From positions 1 through 64,000 of the forward strand of contig CAWJEG010000013.1 in assembly GCA_963841845.1 (NCBI GenBank): a stretch of DNA of 64,000 nucleotides, written 5' to 3'. Position 1 is the stretch's first letter, and each line of letters opens with the position of its first letter. Both the position numbers and the translations under genes were made by a program. Positions 1 to 8,459 of this stretch are shown here, one piece after another. The notes beneath the pieces are model-generated. The model did no database searches. It saw only the letters and a list, made by a program, of their open reading frames with translations, and had not been told where the DNA came from. Source of the DNA: CAVVGZ01 sp963841845 (GTDB lineage Bacteria; Chloroflexota; Anaerolineae; Anaerolineales; Anaerolineaceae).

Positions 1-218
1 CGCATAATTGCTTAATTATAAGGAAAGGGTCTATCTAATAGGCTGCATACCAATCTGGTTCCCGGCAAAGTCCGGCTTATTGATAACCTTAAGACCCTGT
101 CCAATACGGAAACTCAATTTTTCAGGGGTATTATACCTTAATACGGATCGTAAAGTGAATTTTAGATATCTTTCCGGGTGAAACGTTGAAAAATGACCGG
201 GCAGGTACCCTTTAAGTC

Positions 219-230
219 GCACAATTGTGC
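219..230. promoter_or_regulatory. 12-bp perfect palindrome, possible operator
   Basis: GCACAATTGTGC is its own reverse complement. It lies about 160 bp upstream of the sensor-kinase signal-peptide segment. A dimeric regulator site is possible; nothing else supports a function. Confidence 0.25.
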
Positions 231-324
231 AAGGAAGCCTCCTGAATGGTCATTCGGATTGATGGTAGAATTTATTTTCAGATAGGTATCGGTCCTCCAA
301 TTGGGGGGAGTTCTTTCAATAAGG

Positions 325-349
325 GTTAGACTGCGGTACCGCAGCTAAC
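325..349. promoter_or_regulatory. Long dyad (perfect 14-bp palindrome with extended arms)
   Basis: CTGCGGTACCGCAG (331-344) is a perfect palindrome. Its flanks GTTAG and CTAAC are also complementary, with one unpaired A at 330, so the dyad spans 25 bp. It ends about 40 bp before the signal peptide of the sensor kinase. A dimer operator or an RNA hairpin are both possible; there is no T-run, so it is not a typical terminator. Confidence 0.35.
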
Positions 350-385
350 AAGTCGAGCAGAATTGGCAATTTAAAAATATATCAT

Positions 386-513
386 CGAAAAAGGTTTGCG
401 TTTTTCCTTACTTTATTTGCATTGCTGGTCCTGTTTATTCCGGTTTTGGCGCAGAGCAGCGATCCTCCTAATCTGCAGCAGTCATCCTCACAGCAGATAC
501 CAGTGAATACCGG
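386..513 (+). other. Out-of-frame signal peptide of the sensor kinase
   Basis: Frame 2 encodes a textbook export signal: basic RKR, then the hydrophobic stretch FAFFLTLFALLVLFIPVLA and a Q/S-rich region. The periplasmic sensor domain continues in frame 1 from about 514. Restoring one base in the GGTTGGG stretch near 511-518 would fuse the two as ...NTGLGTHMQILEDP. The original start codon is not resolved: no ATG, GTG or TTG lies in this frame between the stop at 320 and the signal peptide, so a second error or an ATT/ATA start must be considered. Confidence 0.6.
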
Positions 514-3372
514 TTGGGAACCCACATGCAGATCCTCGAAGACCCCACCGGTGAACTTACCTACGAACAAGTTTCCGCGCAAGCCTATAACAACCAATTC
601 ATCCCAAGCACTTCCGAGGCTCCCAATTACGGTTTTACCAAATCAGCATACTGGGTACGCTTGCCCATTCGAAATACGGTTCAGAATGTGAACAATTGGC
701 TGATCGAGGTTGGATTTTCGAACATGCATTACGTTGACCTGTATTATCCCTCTTCCAGTGAAGGGGAAGGTTTCGTCCATAAACAATCCGGGGTGATGCG
801 TCCGGTCAGGGAGCGCGAAATCGCATACACCCATATGGTATTTTATGTTCCTCTGGATTATGGCAAGGATTCTCTTGTCTATTTGCGTTTCCAGAACGGG
901 GCTCCAATAATACTCCCGCTAACGCTCTGGTCGCCTGATGCTTTTACCAATCATCATATTCTGGAATCATTGATCCTGGGGATATTCTACGGCGCTCTAT
1001 TAATCATGCTGCTCTACAACCTGATCCTGATCTACAATCTCAGGGATTGGAATTATAGATATTTCGTCCTGTTTGTTGGCAGCCTTATCCTGTATTATGC
1101 CGCTTCAGACGGCCTGCTTGAATCGTACGTGTGGCCAGCCCTGAACGTCTATAAGAAATTTACAATTGCATGGCCGGCCTACACCCTGTTCATCTTCGCC
1201 CTTTTATTTGCTGACTCATTTTTAGATGTGCGCAGGCAGATGCCACAATTCAGGAAGATTTTCACATCTCTTCTCTTTGCAATGGTTATTCAAATCCCAT
1301 TAGTTTATTTTTTTTCTTACCAAACTGCTGGAATCTTGATTGTTATTAGTGGAACAATCACCTTATATGTTTTGCTTGTAAACAGCTTCATACTTTCAAA
1401 AAGGGGCAGTTATCAATCCCGCTATTATTTTTTTGCATGGATTATTTTTTTCCTGAGCACAATCACCCTGCTGTTTGTGAGAATTGGCATTGTAAACAGT
1501 TCATTTATAACAGAACAAGCCATGCGTGTTGGATCGGTGTGGGTGGTGGCGTTTTGGGCAGTTGCGCTGGCAGACCGCATTAACCTGCACAAATCGGAAA
1601 CAGAAGCGGCCAACCGTGAACTGAATAAAAACCAACGCCAGTTAGCCCAAACCCTGGACGGAATGCCGGTTGCCGTAATGGTTTATGGGCAAAATCATGA
1701 ACTGACCTATATAAATCATAGAGCGTTAGAAATTCTGAATTATCCAGGCGGGAAAAATAAGCCCAACCTGGCTGTTGGAGCCACTTTTGAGCAGACGTCC
1801 AATGATTTGTCTTTGCGGGTTACTGGTTCCGATCAGGAATATCCCATGGATAGCCTGCCAGTATCTAAAGCCTATGAGGGGAAATCTTATTCGGTAGATG
1901 ACATTGAAGCCGATCTTGGTGATAGGCGTGTCTCATTGGAGGTTTGGGCGAATCCGGTGATGGATGATGATGGGCAGATTGAATCGGTTGTTGTGGGCTT
2001 CCAGGATATCTCCCAGCGAATAAAGGATGATGCGGAGCTGGATGATTACCGCCAGAATCTTGAAAAACTGGTTGCAGATCGAACCTCACAATTGGATTTG
2101 ATCAATGAACAATTGATTGCTGAAAATATAGTACGGCGGAGCCTGGAAAAAGAATTGGAATTACGGCTTGAGTGGCTGGTGACCGTTAATCAGGTGTATG
2201 AGAATGTGATCCGCAGGACGGACCTGTCCCAAATCTATCAAAAGCTAACCATACCGATTAAAAAATTGTTCGAAGCTGATTTTGTCTTCATCGCCGAATT
2301 GGACATGGACAAGACCGGTGAAAAACCCAGGGTAAGGGATACAGCCCAGCAGGAATTCATCATCCTTTCCCAACCTGCTGAGGTAGATTTCTCTCCAGGT
2401 TCACAAGGAACGATCATTACCATCCCGGCTTGCCTTCTAACACGTCTTTCATCAGCACAAGGAAGGCATATGATTCTCTCACGCCAGGAATTCCACACAT
2501 TGGGTGGTGTGTTGGACACCAGCGTGTCTACTGATGAAAACCAGTCCATGCTGCTTTCCCTCCTGCAATTCCCAAGTGGATTTGTCGGGCTGGTAGGATT
2601 CTTGTTTAATCAGGCAGAACGCACCTTTAAGGCCAGCGATTTTGCCCTGTTAGAAAAAATCTGTATCGACATTGCACAAATCGATGAGAAAGCCTGGCAG
2701 TATGAGCAAGACCAGGCCAACATCGCTGCTGAAGAACGCAACCGCCTGGCGCGTGATTTGCATGATACGGTGACCCAGCTGCTTTTCGCAGCCAGCCTGG
2801 TCGCTGAAGTTCTACCGCAGATTTGGCGGCGTGATCAAAAATTGGGTCATTCAAGCCTGGTGGAGCTGCGCCGCCTTACGCGTGCTGCCCTGGCTGAAAT
2901 GCGTACGATGCTTCTCGAGCTGCGCCCTTCTGCAGTGGTGAAAACCCCCCTGGCTGATCTGCTGGCCCAGCTCACCGAAGCGGTTACGAGCCGCAGCAGC
3001 CTGGCTTATAATTTATTTATCGAACAAATTCCTCCCTTACCGGAAGATGTGCATATTTGTTTTTACCGGGTTGCCCAGGAGAGCTTGAATAATGTAATCA
3101 AGCATGCTCATGCAAGCCATTTGGAGGTACACTTGAGCGCAAATCCGGTCGACACAGATACACAGGAAAAAAAGAGAACCGAAGTGAAACTGGTGGTACG
3201 TGATGATGGCCGAGGCCTTGTTGCTCAAGAACACGGACCCTCAAAAATGGGATTGGGAATCATGAGAGAACGTGCTGCAGCAATTCATGGAAAATTATCC
3301 CTGGAAAGCCAGGCTGGAAAAGGGACAACAGTGGTCTTAACCTGGATCGCTGAATCGAGGGAAACAATATGA
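514..3372 (+). CDS. 7TMR-DISM sensor histidine kinase (NarL/DegS-type), 5' end frameshifted
   Basis: A membrane sensor kinase that autophosphorylates and hands phosphate to the adjacent response regulator. The order is: 7TMR-DISMED2 extracytoplasmic domain (about 1-140, beginning HMQILEDPTGELTYEQV), a seven-helix 7TMR-DISM membrane block (about 150-355), PAS (about 375-500), coiled coil (505-560), GAF-like (565-730), then the HisKA_3 dimerisation helix with ARDLHDTVTQ (phospho-His about residue 750) and a HATPase_c domain with SLNNVIKHAHA, DDGRG and GLGIMRERA. The TTG at 514 is only the first start left in this frame; the true N-terminus is the signal peptide encoded out of frame just upstream. 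The stop overlaps the regulator start by 4 bp (ATGA), indicating translational coupling. The signal sensed is unknown. Confidence 0.88.
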   Translation: MGTHMQILEDPTGELTYEQVSAQAYNNQFIPSTSEAPNYGFTKSAYWVRLPIRNTVQNVNNWLIEVGFSNMHYVDLYYPSSSEGEGFVHKQSGVMRPVREREIAYTHMVFYVPLDYGKDSLVYLRFQNGAPIILPLTLWSPDAFTNHHILESLILGIFYGALLIMLLYNLILIYNLRDWNYRYFVLFVGSLILYYAASDGLLESYVWPALNVYKKFTIAWPAYTLFIFALLFADSFLDVRRQMPQFRKIFTSLLFAMVIQIPLVYFFSYQTAGILIVISGTITLYVLLVNSFILSKRGSYQSRYYFFAWIIFFLSTITLLFVRIGIVNSSFITEQAMRVGSVWVVAFWAVALADRINLHKSETEAANRELNKNQRQLAQTLDGMPVAVMVYGQNHELTYINHRALEILNYPGGKNKPNLAVGATFEQTSNDLSLRVTGSDQEYPMDSLPVSKAYEGKSYSVDDIEADLGDRRVSLEVWANPVMDDDGQIESVVVGFQDISQRIKDDAELDDYRQNLEKLVADRTSQLDLINEQLIAENIVRRSLEKELELRLEWLVTVNQVYENVIRRTDLSQIYQKLTIPIKKLFEADFVFIAELDMDKTGEKPRVRDTAQQEFIILSQPAEVDFSPGSQGTIITIPACLLTRLSSAQGRHMILSRQEFHTLGGVLDTSVSTDENQSMLLSLLQFPSGFVGLVGFLFNQAERTFKASDFALLEKICIDIAQIDEKAWQYEQDQANIAAEERNRLARDLHDTVTQLLFAASLVAEVLPQIWRRDQKLGHSSLVELRRLTRAALAEMRTMLLELRPSAVVKTPLADLLAQLTEAVTSRSSLAYNLFIEQIPPLPEDVHICFYRVAQESLNNVIKHAHASHLEVHLSANPVDTDTQEKKRTEVKLVVRDDGRGLVAQEHGPSKMGLGIMRERAAAIHGKLSLESQAGKGTTVVLTWIAESRETI

Positions 3373-4016
3373 CCGAAGAACAGCCGATCCGTGTCCTGAT
3401 TGTTGATGACCATGCCATGGTTCGCAGCGGGCTTCGCAATTTCATCTGTGCCTATGAATGGATGGAGCCAGTTGGCGAGGCTGCGGATGGCAGCGAGGCG
3501 GTAGCTTTCTGCGCCAGCCATGCGGTGGATATTGTTCTCATGGATCTGGTAATGCCTGGAATGGATGGCCTTGAAGCCATCCGGGGTATTATGGCATTAT
3601 CCCGGCCGATAAAAATTATTGTACTGACAAGCTTTAATGAACAGGACAGTATTGAGCAGGCGCTGAAAGCAGGCGCCATCAGCTACCTCCTGAAAAATGT
3701 TGCCGCTGAAGAGCTTGCCCAGACCATCCTGGCAGCGCAGGCCGGGCACTCAACCCTTTCACCGGAAGTTACCGATGGGTTAATTGCTGCTGCACGACAA
3801 AAACCATCCCCGGGATATGACCTGACCTCACGGGAGAAGGAAGTATTGGCACAACTGGTTAAAGGTCTACCCAATTCCGAAATAGCCGCACAACTATGCA
3901 TCAGCCTGGCGACAACCAAGTATCACCTATCGAATATCTTTTCTAAATTAGGAGCGAAAAGCCGGGTTGAGGCAGTGACCATCGCCCTGGAACATAACCT
4001 TGTTGAAAAGAGTTGA
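3369..4016 (+). CDS. LuxR/NarL-family response regulator
   Basis: This 215-residue protein has a receiver domain (residues about 7-125) and a C-terminal LuxR-type helix-turn-helix (about 150-210). The acidic pair D13/D14, phosphoacceptor D59 (VLMDLVMPG), switch residue T87 region (IIVLTS) and conserved Lys (YLLKN) are all present, so phosphotransfer should work. The DNA-binding part reads LTSREKEVLAQLVKG...NSEIAAQL...TTKYHLSNIFSKLGAKSR. It overlaps the kinase gene by 4 bp and is the obvious partner. Targets are unknown; the envelope genes downstream are candidates by position only. Confidence 0.92.
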   Translation: MTEEQPIRVLIVDDHAMVRSGLRNFICAYEWMEPVGEAADGSEAVAFCASHAVDIVLMDLVMPGMDGLEAIRGIMALSRPIKIIVLTSFNEQDSIEQALKAGAISYLLKNVAAEELAQTILAAQAGHSTLSPEVTDGLIAAARQKPSPGYDLTSREKEVLAQLVKGLPNSEIAAQLCISLATTKYHLSNIFSKLGAKSRVEAVTIALEHNLVEKS

Positions 4017-4029
4017 TAAAAACCATCCC

Positions 4030-4065
4030 ATCCATCTGACGAGGTAAATACCTGGCCAGATGGAT
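4030..4065 (+). repeat. 9-bp inverted repeat after the response regulator
   Basis: ATCCATCTG (4030-4038) pairs perfectly with CAGATGGAT (4057-4065) across an 18-nt loop. No T-run follows, so it probably stabilises the 3' end or assists the terminator just downstream. Confidence 0.4.
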
Positions 4066-4087
4066 AGGTAAAAAACCAACCCGATTG

Positions 4088-4127
4088 GCCCCCTGAATGG
4101 CTGTTGTCCTTGAGGGGGCTTTTGTTT
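4088..4127 (+). terminator. Rho-independent terminator of the two-component operon
   Basis: GCCCCCT (4088-4094) pairs with AGGGGGC (4113-4119) and is followed by TTTTGTTT. The loop is 18 nt, long but acceptable. It separates the kinase/regulator pair from the stand-alone receiver. Confidence 0.7.
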
Positions 4128-4220
4128 ATTGTTAAAGTACGTGTAAATGGGCGTATCGATTATCGACAACGATCATTCAAGTTAATTACTAAAAATCAAA
4201 ACTGGATCAGGGCAATCCCA

Positions 4221-4598
4221 ATGCGTATAATCCTTGCTGACAAAAATCCCGTATCACTCTGGGCACTCAAGACACTGCTCCTGGAGACTCCGGAAATTGA
4301 AGTGATTGGTGATGCAAATGATAACGATAGTTTGATCAGCCAGGTTGCAGTTAATGTCCCTGAATTAATCCTGGTGGACATGGAACTTCCGGGAGATGCG
4401 ATCGAGGACTTGATCACCAATCTGCATTCATACAGTCCCAAACCCATTGTGCTGGTGATGAGTGCCAAACAAGAAAACGCCCGATATGTGCTCCATGCCG
4501 GTGCAGATGCCTTTGTTAGCAAAAGTGATGATCCGGATTGGCTGCTGGCAACCTTATTGATGTACCAGAAACGCTTAAGTAAAACCCGTGTCCCATAG
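4221..4598 (+). CDS. Stand-alone receiver (REC) domain protein
   Basis: This 125-residue protein consists only of a CheY-like receiver domain with no output domain. The ATG at 4221 (MRIILADKNPVSLW) is chosen because the fold starts there; the longer upstream reading frame runs back into the terminator. The phosphoacceptor is D53 (LILVDMELPG), and the conserved Lys follows AGADAFVSK. The N-terminal acidic pair is reduced to one Asp (ADK), which may weaken Mg binding. It may act as a phosphate sink or as an adaptor for the neighbouring kinase. No clear ribosome binding site is seen. Confidence 0.75.
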   Translation: MRIILADKNPVSLWALKTLLLETPEIEVIGDANDNDSLISQVAVNVPELILVDMELPGDAIEDLITNLHSYSPKPIVLVMSAKQENARYVLHAGADAFVSKSDDPDWLLATLLMYQKRLSKTRVP

Positions 4599-4860
4599 AG
4601 TAATGAATAATATGGCCAAAAAAAAGAAAATCCGGGTGACCAGTGAAGCAGGCTTCAATGGTTCGTTTTCTTTCTGTCCGTTCATCAGGGCAGCTAGCAT
4701 TACCTTGACGGATTTAATTCTCACTTATACAGCCACCAGTCCAGTCTTGATGGTGCAAATCCCAGTTTATACAAAATCCTTTTGTTATCGAACTGATATA
4801 AATTTTCAGTTATACTGCAAGTGTTACAACAAATAAACTTCACCAAATAAGGAGAAAATC

Positions 4861-5658
4861 ATGAGTGATGTACCAGTTCAATTAATTGTGGCAGCCTTCC
4901 AGGATGAGAAGTCTGCATCGCAGGTCCTGAAAAACCTTAAGCAGGCAAAGAAAGAGAAATTAATTGGCATCCAAAATGCTGCTGTACTGCGTAAAGATGT
5001 GAAGGGTAAGCTGCATATCCAGGAAACCGCCGATTTTTCCGGCGGTAAAGGCGCCGCCCTGGGCGGTGTGACCGGTGCAGTCATTGGCCTGATTGCCGGA
5101 CCAGTCCTGCTGGTGCCGGTGGCAGTGGGCGCCCTGGTGGGAGGCCTGACGGCCAAGCTGCGTGACAGCGGCTTTTCCGACAAGCGCCTGGAGACACTTG
5201 GTGCGAGCCTTAAGCCTGGCTCATCGGCTATTGTTGCAGTTGTTGAGCACAGGTGGGTTGCCGATGTGGAAAGGGCCATGCAGGAAGCCGGTGCGGATGC
5301 CATGACTGCCAGCCTGGGGGCTGACATTGCTGCCCAATTAGAAGCTGGGAATGAGGTGGCTTATTCTGCACTCTCCTCCGAGTACGGCTACAGCGCCTCG
5401 CGGGTAGCGGGCGGTAAAGATTCGGTGGATGCCAGCAAGGTTGTTGTCGATGACAGCGGTGTCTATGGCAGTCATTTCTATGCCACACCCGAGGGCTTTG
5501 TGATCGAAAGTATGGCTTCTGACGATGAAGGCACGGAATACATCGCAGCTGCAGGCACTTTTGAAGCAGAAACAGGTAGTGAAGATGCTGTCAAAATTGA
5601 TGAACCCAAAAAAGAAACGGGTGGCGATGATGCTGCCGAAAGCGAAGGAAAAAAATAA
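4861..5658 (+). CDS. DUF1269-family membrane-associated protein with acidic tail
   Basis: A 265-residue protein of the DUF1269 family. The first 150 residues carry the family pattern: an N-terminal VQLIVAAF strand, LIGIQNAAVLRKD, then a Gly/Ala-rich hydrophobic segment (about 60-100, GAVIGLIAGPVLLVPVAVGA), and the region around SSAIVAVVEHRW. The C-terminal third is extra and strongly acidic (EDAVKIDEPKKETGGDDAAESEG). A strong AAGGAG Shine-Dalgarno sits 6 bases before the ATG. A second, shorter DUF1269 gene lies two genes on (7225). Family function is not established; a membrane or stress role is usually guessed. Confidence 0.8.
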   Translation: MSDVPVQLIVAAFQDEKSASQVLKNLKQAKKEKLIGIQNAAVLRKDVKGKLHIQETADFSGGKGAALGGVTGAVIGLIAGPVLLVPVAVGALVGGLTAKLRDSGFSDKRLETLGASLKPGSSAIVAVVEHRWVADVERAMQEAGADAMTASLGADIAAQLEAGNEVAYSALSSEYGYSASRVAGGKDSVDASKVVVDDSGVYGSHFYATPEGFVIESMASDDEGTEYIAAAGTFEAETGSEDAVKIDEPKKETGGDDAAESEGKK

Positions 5659-5735
5659 TTCAAACAGTCCTATGAATTTGCTTTTAGGTTAAAAATAAAT
5701 ATAATTAAAAAGGTAAAAATAGAAAGAGGAAACCG

Positions 5736-7190
5736 ATGAAAAATAATCTCAAATTAAAAAAGAATATCACGATGGTTGGCCTGTTAGTACTGGTGGCAGT
5801 CATGGTTTTAAGCGCCTGTGCTCCGGCTCCTACAGCAGCGCCAACCGAGCCCCCGGTTCCAACCACGGATCCGGCGGTAATCCAGACCCAGGCAGTCCAG
5901 GATGCTATAGCAGAAATGACTGCAGCTGCACCGGCGGCCACTGAGGTTCCACCCCCGCCACCCGGCCCAACCCCGGACCCGAACATTCCAGTGGCGGTAG
6001 TTCCTACCGCTGCGGTGGGTGAACCGAGCGCCATTGCAGACTATAACACGGCCATCTTCAGCGGACCAGGTGAGAACTATGTGGTCTACGGAGCAATGAA
6101 TGGCGGCGTAACAGCCAAGGTAGTGGGCAAAAGTGAAGACAGCCTGTGGTGGGCAGTCAGCGTGCCGGTAGCACCTACCGGAAATGGCTGGGTGAGTGAT
6201 GGTTGGGTGACTGTTAGCAATGCCGACAGTGTCCCGGTGCTTCCAACTCCCCCTGTTCCACCAACCGTAGAGCTTGTTCCGCCGGGTGCAAGTGACCCGC
6301 AGGCCATGACGATTGCCAATGCGTTCGTGCGTACCGGACCAGCTACGAATTTCCCGGCTTACGGTATCGCCCCAACCGGCATGACAGGCTGGGTGATTGG
6401 CAGGAGTGAAGACAACCAATGGTGGGTAGTGCGGTTGAATCCAAACCTGGTAGGCATGGGTTATGGCTGGGTAGAGATGGCGTACACCCAGGCTATCAAT
6501 GTTGAAAATGTCCAGGTAATCAAATCACCCGAAGCAGTTGAATCAGTTCCCCCGCCCCCGCCACCCACCGGTGTTCCGAGCGCCACTGCTGTTGATTTTG
6601 TAAACGTGCGCAGCGGCCCGGGCGAAAATTACCCGGTGCTGGTTGTGGCTCCTGCCGGTTCATCCGGTGAAGTGAGCGGCAAGAGCTCCGACGGCATGTG
6701 GTGGCAGGTGAAGATCTCCACCAATTACGCTGCAGATGGCCTGGGTTGGGTGTCTGCCAGTTGGGTGTATACACAAAATACTGACAGTGTTCCGGTCGTG
6801 GATGCTCCGCCAGCCCCGCCGCCCGTCGAAGACACCCCGCCTCCAGCCAGCACGGTTGGATGTGCTGTGGTCCAGCAAAATCCGGTTGATGGCACAGCAA
6901 TTGGCCTCTCGGCACCTTTTGAAACAAGCTGGGTGCTGCAGAATACCGGCAGTGCAAGCTGGGATCAAAATGGTGTGGACATCGGCTTTGTGGGCGCAGT
7001 GGACAATATCTATTTGCACACCGGCCCGGATATGTATGATCTGACAAGCACCGTTGAACCGGGTTGGACGTATAATATTAGTGTGCCGATGATGGCTCCC
7101 TTTGGTCCGGGTTCCTTTGGCGAAATGTGGCAGGTACAATCAGGCGGCCAGGTAATTTGCCAATTCTACGTCTATATCGTGGTTAATTAA
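5736..7190 (+). CDS. Lipoprotein with three SH3b-like repeats and C-terminal NBR1-type Ig domain
   Basis: An exported 484-residue lipoprotein: charged N-terminus, hydrophobic helix and lipobox VLSAC (Cys28), then a Pro/Thr linker. Three bacterial SH3-like repeats follow, near residues 95-165, 190-260 and 285-355, each with the pattern (V)RxGPGxNYPVxxxAxxGxxGxVxGxSxDxxWWxV and joined by Pro-rich linkers. The last about 110 residues match the NBR1 (next-to-BRCA1) Ig-like domain seen in secreted Chloroflexota proteins: SWVLQNTGSASWD...GPGSFGEMWQVQ. SH3b repeats commonly bind cell-wall peptides, so anchoring or sensing at the envelope is a reasonable guess. An AGAGG ribosome site precedes the ATG. 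Confidence 0.85.
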   Translation: MKNNLKLKKNITMVGLLVLVAVMVLSACAPAPTAAPTEPPVPTTDPAVIQTQAVQDAIAEMTAAAPAATEVPPPPPGPTPDPNIPVAVVPTAAVGEPSAIADYNTAIFSGPGENYVVYGAMNGGVTAKVVGKSEDSLWWAVSVPVAPTGNGWVSDGWVTVSNADSVPVLPTPPVPPTVELVPPGASDPQAMTIANAFVRTGPATNFPAYGIAPTGMTGWVIGRSEDNQWWVVRLNPNLVGMGYGWVEMAYTQAINVENVQVIKSPEAVESVPPPPPPTGVPSATAVDFVNVRSGPGENYPVLVVAPAGSSGEVSGKSSDGMWWQVKISTNYAADGLGWVSASWVYTQNTDSVPVVDAPPAPPPVEDTPPPASTVGCAVVQQNPVDGTAIGLSAPFETSWVLQNTGSASWDQNGVDIGFVGAVDNIYLHTGPDMYDLTSTVEPGWTYNISVPMMAPFGPGSFGEMWQVQSGGQVICQFYVYIVVN

Positions 7191-7224
7191 TCAGAATCAC
7201 CAATTATCTGGAGTTTAATAACCA

Positions 7225-7713
7225 TTGGCAACACTAACCGTACTCAAGTTCCACACCCCGGAAGGGGCAGAGAAAATGCTGGACAAAGTCCTGGCACTGC
7301 AGAAAGCGGAGTTGATTAAGCTCCAGGATGCCGCCATGGTGACCTGGCCGGTGGGCAGGAAAAAACCAACAACCAGACAGCTGGTCGACCTGGTTGGCAA
7401 GAGTGCCCTTAAAAACGCTTTTTGGGGCCTGCTCTTCGGGATTATTTTCGTTGTCCCGATCCTGGGTATGGCGGTCGGGGCTGCCGTGGGCGCCATGGCC
7501 GGCAAGATGGATGATTACGGCATCAGTGATGAGTTTATCGAGCAGACCCGCTCCCAGGTAACCGAGGGCACCTCCGCCTTGTTCCTGCTGACCAGCGACG
7601 CAGTGAAAGACAAAGTCATTGAAGAGCTGAAGGGAGAGCAGTTCGAGCTCATCGCATCAAACCTGAACAGAGTACAGGAAGAGCAGTTGATGGCTGCCTT
7701 CAAGGCAGAATAA
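7225..7713 (+). CDS. DUF1269-family protein (second paralogue)
   Basis: A 162-residue DUF1269 protein without the acidic tail of its paralogue at 4861. It has the same plan: N-terminal TVLKF strand, LIKLQDAAMVTWP, a hydrophobic Gly-rich hairpin (about 70-95, FWGLLFGIIFVVPILGMAVGAAVG) and GTSALFLLTSD. The start is TTG at 7225, with GGAG upstream at a slightly long distance. It follows the SH3/NBR1 lipoprotein by about 35 bp and ends at a strong hairpin, suggesting one transcript from 4861 or 5736 to 7713. Function unknown. Confidence 0.8.
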   Translation: MATLTVLKFHTPEGAEKMLDKVLALQKAELIKLQDAAMVTWPVGRKKPTTRQLVDLVGKSALKNAFWGLLFGIIFVVPILGMAVGAAVGAMAGKMDDYGISDEFIEQTRSQVTEGTSALFLLTSDAVKDKVIEELKGEQFELIASNLNRVQEEQLMAAFKAE

Positions 7714-7723
7714 TCATGGCAAA

Positions 7724-7759
7724 CCAGGGAGCTGCCTTTCAACAAAGACAGCTCCCTGG
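7724..7759 (+). terminator. Strong 11-bp hairpin after the DUF1269 gene
   Basis: CCAGGGAGCTG (7724-7734) pairs perfectly with CAGCTCCCTGG (7749-7759) around a 14-nt loop. No T-run follows directly, so it may be a transcript-end stabiliser or a weak terminator. Confidence 0.5.
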
Positions 7760-8090
7760 GAGCTAAACTCATGAATTGATTAAAAAAAATCAGGATAATC
7801 AATTATAAGGAATTTTTTCACACAGCGTTCCTGAAAGGTGGTGACTGGAAGAGAATAAGAAAAAATTAGATAAATACTCAATAACAAATGAATTTCGTCA
7901 TCAATATTTGCAAAACGTTTTTTGATTTATTGTGTTATATCTCGTGGAGGTGTTGTAATCTTGAACACCGAATTGTCTCCCAAGACAAAACGGTCACATG
8001 AGAAGTAAGTTGCCATCAATCCGAGGTTCGCCAGACCATGCCGGTCGGCCAGCCTTGGAATATAAAAAATATTTTTAGGAGGATTATTCA
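7760..8090. other. Intergenic, no gene seen
   Basis: AT-rich spacer between the DUF1269 gene and the first small membrane-protein gene. A 15-codon frame from a TTG at 7962, preceded by GTGGAGGTG, was noted but is too short to support. The last 15 bases hold the TTTAGGAGG ribosome site of the next gene. Confidence 0.4.
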
Positions 8091-8402
8091 ATGTGTTGCT
8101 TTTTTGCTTCATTATTAGTCTTTGGCCCACGCCTGGCATTCCTGGTTTACTGGCTGATTGCACCTGTGCGGGTGAATGCTGCCGTAGCAAATTTTAACTT
8201 CCCCTGGCTTGTGAGCATTGCCGGCCTAATCTTCGCCCCGTGGACCATGCTGATGTACGTGCTGATTTTCCCGTTGAATGGTTTCGACTGGATCTGGCTC
8301 GGCTTTGGCATTATGGCCGATATCGCCTCTTATATGGGTGCCTATAAAAACCGCACCTCCGTTCCTTATTATCCGGAAAACGATCCACTACCTACCCTGT
8401 AA
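8091..8402 (+). CDS. Small Cys-Cys membrane protein, copy 1 of a tandem pair
   Basis: A 103-residue hydrophobic protein beginning MCCFF, with three likely membrane segments (about 5-27, 36-62 and 64-83) and a short hydrophilic C-terminus ending YYPENDPLPTL. I do not recognise a named family. The copy at 8591 is identical at 87 of 103 positions by eye, so this is a recent tandem duplication. Both copies share the ribosome site (TAGGAGGATTAT) and start context. The paired Cys at positions 2-3 could be redox-active, metal-binding or modified; no lipobox is present. Start and reading frame are secure because of the duplicate. Confidence 0.8.
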   Translation: MCCFFASLLVFGPRLAFLVYWLIAPVRVNAAVANFNFPWLVSIAGLIFAPWTMLMYVLIFPLNGFDWIWLGFGIMADIASYMGAYKNRTSVPYYPENDPLPTL

Positions 8403-8418
8403 TATTTAATTCGGGGAA

Positions 8419-8459
8419 GGGCAGGTGACTCAAATTTATTTATATAACAGCACCTGCCC
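8419..8459 (+). terminator. 9-bp hairpin between the tandem copies
   Basis: GGGCAGGTG (8419-8427) pairs with CACCTGCCC (8451-8459) across 23 nt. No T-run follows. A related CAGGCA/TGCCTG pairing occurs after copy 2 (about 8916-8963), suggesting the hairpin was duplicated with the gene. Confidence 0.4.

Larger units (their letters stand above)
1..385. other. Intergenic/leader region upstream of the sensor kinase
   Basis: No convincing coding region was found on either strand. The only notable structures are two perfect palindromes (219-230 and 331-344) and a short inverted repeat near 292-310. The region lies upstream of the two-component operon and could hold its promoter and operator, but no clear -35/-10 pair was recognised. 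Confidence 0.4.

Noticed and set aside
31..222. 63-residue minus-strand frame
   Set aside because: No ribosome site, no recognisable domain, atypical composition; likely chance.
4588..4836. 82-residue frame after the receiver gene
   Set aside because: Mixed composition with no domain and weak start; overlaps the receiver end. Probably chance.
4878..5327. 149-residue minus-strand frame
   Set aside because: Complementary to the Ala/Gly-rich DUF1269 gene; a shadow of its codon bias.
5808..6419. 203-residue minus-strand frame
   Set aside because: Antisense to the SH3-repeat lipoprotein; low-complexity shadow.
7962..8009. 15-codon frame with GTGGAGGTG upstream (possible leader peptide)
   Set aside because: Too short, TTG start, no conservation evidence; only a curiosity.
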